64,000 nt of DNA from Turritopsis dohrnii (lineage: Eukaryota > Cnidaria > Hydrozoa > Anthoathecata > Oceaniidae): assembly GCA_027922465.2 (NCBI GenBank), contig BQMF02000024.1:930001-994000 (forward strand), in the 5' to 3' direction. Positions 25,098-36,800 of the stretch are shown piece by piece (position 1 is the first letter of the stretch; every line of letters starts with the position of its first letter). The notes below the pieces were generated by a model. That model did not search any database. It saw only the letters and a program-made list of their open reading frames with translations, and had not been told where the DNA came from. The position numbers were made by a program, and so were the translations under genes.

Positions 25098-28000
25098 ATG
25101 GTCATTCTGAAATCACCATGGCAATTTGGAGAGAGATCTTCGGAAGAAAAGGATGTTTTCTTTCCTCAACTCAGAATCGAACATCCTCAAAGTAGGCTTG
25201 GTAACCCTGATGACATCAACCTGCGAGGCGTGTCTCGTATGACCACAGCCAGAAGGTATGTCTAGTTAATTCATGATGGAGTTTATTATGGTTTAGCTGT
25301 GATTGGAATGACGGATAGTTCTATAGTATTTGTTTGTTTTGGGGGGTTTTTTTGGCTTCTTTAGAAAACAAATTGTGTTGCTAGTGATAAATGATTGAAA
25401 CCAATATGAATACATATTTTAGAGGCTACAACATCAAAGACACTTTGCCCGATATTTCCGAAAGCATACCCGTCCATATTTCAAATGACAGAAGCAAAGT
25501 GAACATTCCGATTTTTGGTAAGATCGAATGAGCCTTCGTAATGAATTTATCTAACTCGATCAGTACATGGATGATCTTCAGAAACGTATTGTATCACCAG
25601 TATGAGTTTATCAGGACTGATTCAAGTATCATGTTTAGATCCCTGTTTAGACTAAATCTAAAATTTCAAGCTTCTCAAATGCCCGAGTCTATTTTTCACT
25701 TTCCAAGAATCAGATTTGTATTTAGATGACCTGAATATGTTAAGTTGATTATAAATGTCGTATGCTTGCAAGCGGACAATAGACAACTCAAAATTCTTCA
25801 AGCAAGTGGATGCCATCCATCCTCGCAATTTTTGCAACTTTCTCTTAATGCTCCTGCCTATCAGGCTTGCACTTGAAGTTTTGGAACGATTGTTTTCCTG
25901 AAAGAATTCATAATATAAATAAGATGACTTCATTTTTCTTTCAGGAAATTCAGAAAAATTAATGAAAAGATTGGAAAGCCGAGCTTCGTCAGTATCTACA
26001 ATAACATCAACTGTTAGCCATGGCGCTTCAACAGACAGACTCTCTACTGCAGAGGTATGATGCTAAGCATTGATTATGGAGTGGTGACTAAGTTTATCAA
26101 GTCGTTCATTAATACTGGAAGTTTCAAAATAGCAGATTTGTGATAGACTGAGATATTAAAGTCAAAGCAAAAATCTTACTGTACCCCAGTGCAGGTGCAT
26201 ACATCCATAGGTTTTTATTTGATATCAAACATGCTTTTTTTTTCAGATTGTCAATCTTTTAAAAGATAAAATGAAAGTTGGATATTTTTCTGCGAAGAAT
26301 CTTTTTAAGTCATATGATCCTGATGGACGGGGAAGTGTGACCAGGTATCAACTGTCTTATCCCGACATATCTATTTTGTCGATTCACTTCCAAACAAATG
26401 CTAGCAGAAGATCTTTATGTTTAAAGACTGCATAGCTTTGTTTCTGACAAATATCTTTTTTCATAATCTCCTTACATTTTCTATTTTAGAGAAAGCTTAC
26501 GTCGTATTTTATGCACTTTTCTTGCTATGAGAATTTCGATAAGTCAGTTTAACAGATTGATGAGAAGGTAACCTTTATTATCTGTGATAGCCAAATCAGG
26601 AATAATAGCTTCAAATAATATTGATGCGGTTTTCCTTTAAAATTAATCACGTGTAAAAGCACACTCTTAGCTCTCAACTTTTGAAAGTGCAAACAACATC
26701 TAAAAACGCAACGATTAGCAAAATGTTCTGAACAATTATGGTAGAGTAATTGTGTTGTATCTATAATGGAAAGAGGAATTGTGCTTATAGAAAATGAAAC
26801 TGTGGTAGTAAGAAACTTTTCGTTTTCTACGAGGGAATCACCGCGAGAGGAACAATCATTTGTTTACTTTTTTCGTTTGATATCCTTATTTGTTTTTCAG
26901 GTTGAATTTTGAGCATGATAAAACAATAACTTTCGAAAAGTTTTATGTTTTCTTCAAAACCAAACCAGGAACAACAGTAAGTTAACCTTTGTGTGCGAGT
27001 CCTTGCGACGCCATCTTCTTGACGTAAATACAGTCTCGTCCATACAAAACTGTAAACTTTTAATCTCATTTGCCTAATAGAGTAGTAATGAATATCCGAC
27101 TTGGTTTAAACAGGAAGAACAAAATGCAGACCTGCAAACAGCTTCCAGCATTCACTACCAACTGAAGCAACAAGCTGATAAAGGGTAAAATAAATCTTTT
27201 AGCCAGGATGACGGCTGTTCTGATTTTCTGCTTTTATTACAAATAAATTCAACGGCTGGACCAAGGTTATAAGGATTTAATACAGAAATCGTTTTTTTTT
27301 TTTTAGATTCGATGTTTTGTTGGCTTCACTAGAACTCGATGATTCAGATTTCATCATCAAGCCTGTTTTTCTCGATCAACTGAAGAAGAATGGGTATGAC
27401 GCCTCCCCGAAAGAATTTGAGAAACTCTGGCAAAAATACGATCGGAAAAATACGGGTTCTATTCGGGTTTCGGCGTTACGCGAATGTTTACTTTCTAAAG
27501 AGGTGGAAAGATTAACGAGTGATTCTCGGTTAAGCTCGGCTGATCCACAGTCGCAACGAGAATTGTCGTTGAATATTGAGAAGTGGCTTGCCAAATCATT
27601 TCAAAACGGCTATCGAGATATTTACTTTGCTTTTCAAGAATACGAACAAGATGGCACCGTGAATCGGAACCAATTTTTAACTGTATTAGCAGATTATGGA
27701 TTGGTGCTGGATGACGCGCACTTGGACACGTTTTTAGAGAGGTTTTACAAATTTACATATTTGTTTACATCTATTACTGCAAATAAAGAAACCATATTGA
27801 AAATGCTGATTTATTTTAGATGTAACATACCATCTGGTCAGCGGATAAATTTCAAGTTATTTCTGAAAGCTTTTGAACTGAAAGATTTAAAGGATACGAT
27901 AACTGCAAAATTCAAAACCAGGTACGATCCTGTATGTTTTCATTTAATTACGGCATTCCCTTTAACACATCCACCAATCTGTTCAAGAAATTCCGAGAAC

Positions 28001-31000
28001 TTTGTATGATCGTTTATGACAGAAATTTTATAAGCTGATTTAACTCATCTGACACATATGATGACAGTTTGACGATTTCAACTTGTTTTGTGTTGTTGTT
28101 TTTTTTTGCTTTTTTTTATTACTCGCCGAATGTCAGAACAACACAATACAATAAAAATATCTTTAAGAGAAATGTAAAAATTCTCAATCATGTTCCCGCA
28201 GCTTCTTTCCCGTTATGAATGTTGTTCGTTATGTGTTGTAGCTATAGTTTACAGAACAATTGTGGCATATTTCGGAAACAACAATGCATAGCAGTGGGGA
28301 ATCCCTGTGTTGATTTTTAAGAATTTATTCAAAAGCAATTCATCAAAATACTAGGATTATTTTATCTACCTCTTTAGGGCAAATTTAAAAACACTGTACC
28401 GAAGAGAGGGTGTTGTTTTGATTTTCAGGCTATATTAGCAAGCTTAATCAAAGTAGCAGGAATGTCTCAACTCAAATGATAGCAGTGATTTCTTTAGGAA
28501 AACCACACACAGTGTCAAGACTGATCTTACAGCCATTGAAGCTGAATTGATGGATATGCTGCACGGAGATTTCGTGAGATTCTCAAAGAAGCTCAAGTAA
28601 GGTTTTGTCCAACTCAGCCGTTGATATGCAAACAAACTTACCCACCGATAATCAGACCAGCTTGAACACATATACTCATTCATTTTGCAGAACTTTGAAT
28701 GTTCATCGAATGACACATTAATATATATATACCAATTCATTTTTTAATTTCAGAACGATTGACCATAGTAATCGTGGTCACATTTCCGTAATCGAATTTC
28801 AAGCTGCATTGGAAAGCTTTCTCAACATAAAGATGACGAAAGATCAATTTTCGAAATTCATGAAAAGTGTGCCCACAGATACAGAAGGAAATGTAAAATA
28901 TCATCAATTTCTGAATCACTTCCGAGAAAGGTGATTTCGATTTTCACTTCGATTTTCACCACTTTTTTAGCCTGTTATCTCAGATAACTTTCGATACCTA
29001 GATTAAACTCGTAAATTTTGCTGAAGCCAATATACTTCATGAATGAACATTTCTTAGAATGACGAGTTACTTTTGACACGCTTTCATAGTTGGCTTCAGC
29101 TACGTCTGCAAAATACATGACGGAAAGTGAAAGAGGCTTTAACAAAGATGTATTTTATATGAAACTAAAATCTCATATGCCAACCTGTTTCTTATCGGTG
29201 TAAACCTTCCTGTTATGTTGGAACAATAGAACCTTGTAGAATGTCACAGAAAATAAACTTCATAATTTTCAGCAATCGGCAACAGATCAAGATTAACTAC
29301 ATTTAGTTTCTCAGTTTCTCAGCCTGGGCTGAACTTTACTAAAATGAATTTCGCTGACCTTTTTTTTATAGCTAAAACAATACGTCAATGATTTTGGGAA
29401 ATTCCTCAGAAAATTTCTTACTATTTCTGAAGTGAGAAATGTTTTTAACACAGTCTAAAACAAAGTTTCGTAACACAGTCTAAAACAAAGTTTCGTAAAG
29501 CAGTCTGACACGAAGTTTCGAATGACAAAAAATGAATAGACCTTTCCCGAATTTCTGTTTAAACATCGCGTTAATGCCTTGCTATCAAGTTTCGCCTCGT
29601 TTCTATACATTCTACTGTTTCACTAATTACATTTCTTATTACTTAGTAATATGGACTTATTATTTTCATTTCGCAGTGGGATGATTAAAATCTTTAAAAC
29701 GAGGTGATGCTTGTTCTCGATGTTTGAACAGAAATTCGGGAAAGATTTCTTAATAGACTTTTCTCGAATTTCTGTTTAAACGATGCATTGTGGCTGAGTT
29801 GTTGTGTCTAACCACGCTTTTAATATTCAAACTGTTTCTAACTATCGGAATGGGAATTGGAAATAATAGAGACTGTTATTAAGTTATAAAGTAATGAAAT
29901 CAGTGGAACAATGAATCGCATGAAAACGGGGTTAAATGTGAAACTCAGACACAGTTTAGAGTTTAAACTGAAATTCGGGAAAGGTCTATTAATTTTATAT
30001 TGATACCAGGAGAACTGGATGCATTCATTTGTGAAAGATGCTTTAAAAACTCTCAATAGCCCCTAAATAAAATGGCGTCAGTTGAATGCTTTTTGCGCTG
30101 CTGACTTTTTGAAATTCAAAATAGGAATATTCCAATTACTCCCAATTCAGTCAACCTTGAATCTATTAATCCATTCATTGCGTGAAAATGTTTAAAAGAT
30201 CCAATTCAATTTTGAAATTTTATTTTCAGCCCAAAAAGTTCGTTTTCTGACACGTCGTCGTCATTTGATGACGTCATAGAATTTTGCAGAAAAAGTCCCA
30301 TCTCTGGAAGAAATCATTTGCAGGAATTAACCAAACGTGAGAGAAGTGTGGAGGAAATAACAACGCTCATCAGAGATCTTGTCAAAAACAAATTTCATGA
30401 CCTGGAAAAGGTAAACAAAACGGTTCTTCATCCCTACACGGATGAACTTCTAATCATTTTGCCAGTTTAAAGCAAACGAATATAAAAAAACGATGGCTCA
30501 ACTGCTAGCTGCCCGAATAACAATACTAGTGACATCAGCAGAGTAATTGAAATCTCTGATTATTTATTTATTTGAAATGCTGTTAAGATATTTAAGCTAA
30601 AACTTGAAAATATATTTTGCCATGGACAAATTTGTTGCAAAATTACTAAGATGGAGTTTTGGATTTCATTGAAAACGTTCTTCTTCGCAGTGACTGTTTT
30701 TCCCACTAAGAAGAAACGTGAGTGACGTCTATCATTCATAATACAAAGACAATTGTGGTCTTCATTTCTTCGGAATTCATGATTCATTTGAAACATTTCA
30801 GAAATTTTTTTTTGAATAATCATTTTGTATTTTGAAAAATATTCAGCCTTGCAGAACAATGACATCACGAAAACAAAGAAAGGCTTTCAGAAATCTTTCC
30901 ATCCTTCCATTCTTGTTGCCAAGGCTACAAGTCGTAATAGCTTATCTTTTTATTTGTTTACTTTTATTCATGTAGACATTTCATGAAATTGACATCAAAA

Positions 31001-33836
31001 ATACAAAACGAATGACAAAACAGGTGATGAAGAGTTTGTTGCAGCGGTAAATTTCATTCTTTTTCGATCATTGAGACCTCTGTGTTGAAAAATATTATCT
31101 TCTTAAAGTATGATGGATGGTGACTTCGTGTCATGATTATTTTCGTTCAGGAATGGTATTCATTTATCGATTCCCGAAGCTGACAGTTTATGGAAAACAT
31201 TCATTGTCGATCAAAGAGGGACTGTGGAGTTTGTGTACTTCACTAGACATTTTGGTTACTCCATTAAATCTGCTGGTATGTTTTCTAAGTGTTTTAAGAA
31301 CCACTGAGATTAAGAGGAAAACAAACACAGTTGGCCAATCAAACCTTAAAACACTCAAGCATTTTCATGAATCCAATTTTTTATCTTGATGTTCATACAT
31401 AGTAATCACGGTAACTATTGATTGTTTTTTTCTTAGCATTTCCAAATTCAAAAAAACATCCCCCGATGCGAGGTGATTCAGATTTCAGAATTCTCTCGCA
31501 ACGTTTTAACAGTTGGAGAGATTTAATTCGAGATTATGCAAAAACATCCATCGAAAAAAATCGTGATAATCTGTTAAAAGAATTCCAATTGAGAGACCAA
31601 AATGGTAGCGGTTATGTCAGCAGTGCAGATTTCATGGTATTTGTTCTTTTTTGTGGGGATAGCTTTTCGCTAATTGGACTATCCCGTACTTCAGTTCATC
31701 TCCTTATGGACCCTTCAATTGTTTCCATCTAGTAAAAACATTTCATAAGAATCTTTCACACATCTATTCAGCACAGTTTCAAGTAAAACCACTGCATTGC
31801 ACTACTCGTTTTGTGCTTAAAAGAGAGAACTGCATCATGGGAACAAGGAACAGCCAATCACGTTTCTTTTACATCTCTACTAGTAAGAATTACAAAATGA
31901 CGTTCTTATCCATTGTAAGAAATGTCTTTATCATTTTAGTAATAACAACTCCATATTAACATTTATTGAGTAAAACCATTTGAAGTCAAAAATTACACGT
32001 TTTTTTTTTTATAAGAAACTAAGCTTTTGGGTCTCTAGCCAGTTTCTTACAGATTTACCCTAAATTTACTAGAAAAGTTTCTTAAGGGTTTCTTATCATA
32101 CACTAAGAATTTTTGCCTTATTGAGAGGAATGCCACAGAGAACAAACTTTTATGCTTATCTTTTTTATTGCAGTGCTTGCACAAAAACTGAAGAGTGTTT
32201 ATGTCTTTACAAAAGAATCATTTCAATGCCATCGAAATCGTCTAACTTGACATAATCGTCTGTTCCATCAGGAAACAAGATTCGGTATTCGGAAAAAATT
32301 TACCTCTCAAAATTTCTCAGTTTCTTAGAATAGAGTGAGCTTACTACATAGTTTCTTAGGTTTCCGAGCTCGAGCGACTAGAGTTTCTTATAAACTGGTT
32401 TCTTATAAAAAAAAATACGTGTATTATTCCAATTGAAAAAGTGGCAGTGGCTACCTGAAATCTAAAAACAGGAATTCTCAGATTGTCTGTTCTGTTAGGA
32501 TTAGGGTTAGGTTTAGGGTTTGTTTGTTAGGATTAGGGTTAGGTTTAGGGTTTGTTTGTTAGGGTTAGGTCAACAATTTTGACAAGAAACCTTTGTAAAA
32601 TTCGACTTTTTAATCGAATTGGATTTGATATGATTATTGTGATCTTTTATGGGGCGTTGGGCAGGGGCGTAGATAACGAGACATGAAGAATACTTTCGAC
32701 GCCATGATTAATGGAGAGCAAAATATATGATGGAGAATAATAGAATCCTGAAAATGAGATGTTTTTCATCGTTGGCAGGCAATGATCAGTTTTGAAAAAT
32801 AAATTGGAAATTAAAAAAAATTGAGAAGCAAATTTGACTTATTTATTTATTTGTTTGCTTGTTTATTTATGTCTTCAGAATATTCTAACAAAAGTCTGTT
32901 ACGAAATTACTCGAAAAGAGGCTGAACTGCTGACAGAAAACCTGACGTCAACAGAACGGTAAGATAAGCAAGATTTTTATCACATAATCACCATAATTGT
33001 CATATAATTATAGTTAATTATTGCATAATTATAGTGACTTGTGTCAATCTTCTCCAGATTACAAGTTACAGTTTTTAACATAGAAAAAATTTCCTACAGG
33101 TGTTACAAAGTAACTCTCCTACAGATGTTACAAAACAACAAGTGAAGCTTGAGTGAAGTTGTTTGTTTGTTTTTATAGTCAAATAAACTGGAAGGAATTC
33201 TTGGCTCATACCAGATTGCCAAAACAAACATCACGCACAGGACACGACATGAAAAGTATCATGAAACATCCGCAGTTAGATTTGGTGAGTCTTCGCTACT
33301 GGCAGAATTTCACCGAAGGCCAATTGTAAAATTACAATCCATCTTGATGTGAGAAATTCTCGACGCAACTCCCTGTAAAACTTTTTTATTAAAGTGGCAT
33401 CATTTTCTGAACATAAACCGAAAAGACCTATAAATAACATGACAACATACTTACTTTTTGTTAATCTTAGGGAATGAGCACAATTCCAGAAAATCCCGAA
33501 AAGGGGTTGCCTAATATTGATTCCAAACTGCGTGAAAAGGTAAGTTCGCGCATTTCTTCTCGTGTGCACAGTACTTTAATATCTTGCCGCTTTCCTATTT
33601 TTTTTTAATTTTTTTTTTAGTTTTCATCTGGTAAATGGAAAGATTTACGAGAAGCATTTCAACAATATGATAAATCAGCATCCTGCTTGTCAGTTGATGA
33701 ATTTCGAAATCTTCTCCAGTTTTGTAGCATTGCTTTGACGCATGACGAAATGTATCAGCTTCTATCAAACGTGAGGAAAGACAAGAATGGAAAATACAAC
33801 GTCAACGATTTCCGCGTTTTATTTGACAAAATCTAA
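25098..33836 (+). CDS. EFCAB6: EF-hand calcium-binding protein, EFCAB6-like (19 exons, 848 aa)
   Basis: Exons: 25098-25255, 25423-25517, 25945-26054, 26247-26344, 26490-26567, 26901-26976, 27114-27184, 27307-27741, 27820-27921, 28498-28596, 28754-28930, 30230-30410, 30976-31046, 31151-31275, 31437-31636, 32879-32958, 33179-33284, 33471-33539, 33621-33836; phases agree, total 2,547 nt. Repeated EF-hand pairs are visible: YDPDGRGSVTRES, YDRKNTGSIRV, DHSNRGHISVIE and DQNGSGYVSSAD. Most loops are degenerate (the 12th residue is often not Glu); the DHSNRGHISVIE and DQNGSGYVSSAD loops look best able to bind calcium. Layout of many weak EF-hands, a PPMRG linker before one pair and a terminal pair ending at the C-terminus matches EFCAB6, which is longer in human (about 1,500). 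EFCAB6 is linked in mammals to testis and to the androgen-receptor/DJ-1 pathway and is reported in axonemes; the role here is inferred only. Upstream the frame stays open to an acceptor at 25053, so more 5' exons are possible. Confidence 0.78.
29453..29520. repeat. Short tandem repeat, three copies of about 25 bp
   Basis: ACAGTCTAAAACAAAGTTTCG occurs twice and then in a diverged form (CAGTCTGACACGAAGTTTCG). It directly abuts the foldback elements that start at 29534. Confidence 0.7.
29534..29994. mobile_element. Two abutting MITE copies with AATAGACCTTTCCCGAATTT ends
   Basis: The left end AATAGACCTTTCCCGAATTT followed by CTGTTTAAAC recurs inverted near 29726-29757 (AACAGAAATTCGGGAAAGAT), again as a left end near 29752, and inverted again near 29961-29993. 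This gives two roughly 230-bp non-coding foldback units in tandem. They lie in the intron between EFCAB6-like exons 28754-28930 and 30230-30410. Confidence 0.7.
31994..32423. mobile_element. MITE with TACACGT...TATAAGAAAC terminal inverted repeats
   Basis: The left end TACACGTTTTTTTTTTATAA is matched by the reverse complement of the right end (TACACGTATTTTTTTTTATA). Internal GTTTCTTA words repeat on both strands. It has the same terminal design as the element at 10096-10548 but a different interior. It lies in an intron of the EFCAB6-like gene and has no coding capacity. Confidence 0.75.
32494..32573 (+). repeat. Interstitial telomere-like TTAGGG repeat
   Basis: Two copies of a unit of about 37 bases (GGATTAGGGTTAGGTTTAGG plus GTTTGTTTGTTA), followed by TTAGGGTTAGG. 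The words are TTAGGG and near variants. It lies in an intron of the EFCAB6-like gene, far from any visible chromosome end. Confidence 0.8.
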
Positions 33837-33848
33837 AGAAGTATTTCC

Positions 33849-33854
33849 AATAAA
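33849..33854 (+). terminator. Polyadenylation signal of the EFCAB6-like gene
   Basis: AATAAATAAA lies 12 bases after the TAA stop at 33834-33836; the first AATAAA begins at 33849. A very short 3' untranslated region would result. Confidence 0.5.
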
Positions 33855-36800
33855 TAAATGAACGGCGTAATTTTTTGTTGGAAAAAGGATTTTTATCTTC
33901 TTTTTTTTCCTGAAACATTAAAAAACGCATGATGAAAGAAATTCTTGCAGCTTGATGACGTCACGTATGAGTTTTGTAAATATGTGTTTTTAACAAATTC
34001 TATAATAAACAACGTGTGGATGCCTAATAACAATCTTAGTTTGGCGTTTGTTCCACTTTGAAGTAAAAGTTCATACAAGATTTGTATAAGTAAGACAAAA
34101 GCGATTCAATGCTTAAAAAATATGCAGCTGGAAAAATGATGGAAATTAAAAAAACTGAGCCTAAGAATGTTTGTTTTTAATGAATAAATGTGCTCCTCAT
34201 TAGAATGGACGCCATCTCCGCAACTTTCCATGTTATTCTTTTCTTGTTGAAAAACAAAACTATCCCCTCCCCATTAACTAAGTCTGTAAGTTTATGGAGC
34301 CAGTTAAACCATGGTAAATGACATCATTTGTTTGATTCACTCCAATGCGCCATTCATAATATTTCGTGTTGGAATGTGTGTGTTTGTAAACAACGTGTTC
34401 ATTAGTTAAGAAAAATCAAATTTAAGGGTTTTACTTCTCAATTCTGCAGAACTTTTGAAAGATTGAAGTTATTGCATTGTTGAAGTTCAGAATTATAAGA
34501 GCGAATCTCCAATAACAACGATAAGGTGAGATAAGTTGGTTGAAATTCCTCCTTTTTAGCTTGCCACAACATCGTTAAAATTAAGTGCGATTAGGATTCA
34601 CGTAGATCACGACTAGGCTAGGTTCTCTATCACTAGGTTAGGTTACATTTCTTGCAAGCTTCAAGAAACAGTTGTGCAATGGCCACAGTCTAAATAACAC
34701 ACTGGATAAAGTGTTTGCATCATCTCAGAGGTTCTTAGAAGAGAAGGAACTAAACGAAATTCCCTGTGTCAGTGTACATACGAAACTAAAAGTAGTTCAA
34801 GATCTACAGATCAAACAGGTTTTGAACACGTTGGTTTTTGTTGTCGACACCCATCAAAATATGCAGGATCATTGAAAGCAGAAAGTTTTGTTAACTAGAA
34901 AAACTGACTTATAATACCATAGTTTTGAAATTGAATAACAATTTGTGTTGAGAACAAAGCGAATATTTTTTACGGAGTTTATGGAAAATTAGCGAAAGGC
35001 TGGTAATTAATCGATATTACATGTCGTTGTGGAATAACTGACAGCTGGAGATAAATATAAATTTCAGATTCATAAAAAACACAGAAAGACAATTTCATAT
35101 CGAAGTAAGATATTTAGCAATCCAAAGAATGAAAGTGCTTTGTGGAAATATTAATGTGATGATATTGTTGAACTCGGGCACGCACACGATGGTGATCCGC
35201 CAACAGATCTGTGGTGATCAAAGAAAATGGTATTAGGGTGATTCCCACAACATCATCATTTATGTGTGATCATCATTTAAGTGTGATCATCATTCATGTG
35301 TGTTCCAAAATTATTTGTGGTTATTTTATATCATTGGTTGTTTTGGGGGTACTGAAATTACTTTCCTAATCAAACCTTCCGTAAAAATTGATTCTAAAAA
35401 GTGCAGGCGATTACGACGGCAAGTCAGTAAGTCGTTTTTGTTCATCTTATGACTTGCATGGTCTTCATTGCACTTGAATAGTACTGACTAGAAGCAATCT
35501 TTTAAATCATACGACGAAACCGTAATAGTCAGTAAAGTGAAGTCGGCAACTAAAGACAGGTTAGTAATGATATTCTGCTATGCAGCTTCAAACGATGGTT
35601 GCACAATGCTATTTTAGAGTTTACCAAAAATAGCAATGTTACCAAAAATATCCTGAAATAAGTGAAGATCCAAGCAACGTAATACCTGACACATTTGTCA
35701 AATAAATTAAAGTTTTCTGACGATTGTTTTGTTTGGTTAACACGTTCATGACAAAAACAAATATATTCAACTGTTTGTTGACATGATGCGTTTTACGAGT
35801 CGACACAATGGAATGTTCCTGTCACACGAAATTACTCATTGCATTGAGTTATTAAAAGTCTTTTGTAGACTTCACAATCCCCGATGTAGGTGATGATAGA
35901 AACTATTTTGTCCTGTGCAGTATCACCTCCAGTTCTTCTCGACGTGATAGAAGACGCGTGGTGGAGTGTGGTAGAGTGTCACTTCTCATTCTGAAATATG
36001 GTTGAGTGTTTTCTTTGGCTTTCGGATCGTGCTTTTCACATTCATTTCTGAATCACATCTACTGATTGGATAGTTTTTGGGTTACCGACAGATGTCCCTA
36101 ACTCATCTTATGGACGTGATATTGATTTAAGATACAACGTTTTCATTATGTGACGTCATTTCCATCTGACATGGAATAAATGACTTAGGCCAAAGTAAGT
36201 CTTCGCCAAAGCGTGAAGTATTCTTTGTTTATTTGTTGCTGTAAGTCTCTATTTACATTTAATTATTATTATTATTTTTTTATTTTTCTTTACTATTTTT
36301 GCTTTTGTTTTGCTTGTGTTTAAAAGACATGAGTTTAAGAATAAGTTCTGTTTAAGAGTTTATTTTGACAATTTCCATCAGGATGGAATCTGGTTGATTT
36401 TCTCCATCAAATAAGATTTTCCTGTCAGTTTTTTGTACACTCAACTTTGGCGCCAAATATACTCTCTTTCTGCTAAATTAAATTGAGAAATACAATTTCC
36501 ATTAAATTGATAACACACCAATTTGTCTCTACGATTATATTAATTGAAATTGTGGCCATCTTAGATAATTTGTTAATATGTTTTCATTTGAAATCTTAAG
36601 GGGGAAACACCGTGCATTCAATCAAGATAATTTCTTTTTATCAAAGAGCTATTTTGTCGTCGCATGAGTAATCCTTAGAAATCATTAGAAACACAACCAA
36701 ATTAAAAGCAATGAAGTACATGCGGTCTTAATTAAAATGGTTCCATTTGGTGGTTTAAGACGCGTATCGACACTTAAGGTAAGATGTTGACATCCAGAAT

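Noticed and set aside
28444..28740. Minus-strand frames opposite EFCAB6-like exons
   Set aside because: They are shadows of the plus-strand exons at 28498-28596 and show no motif or splice borders.
34672..34875. 67-codon plus-strand frame with a plausible helical peptide
   Set aside because: It begins at TTG, has no splice partner and no recognisable family; chance in AT-rich DNA cannot be excluded.
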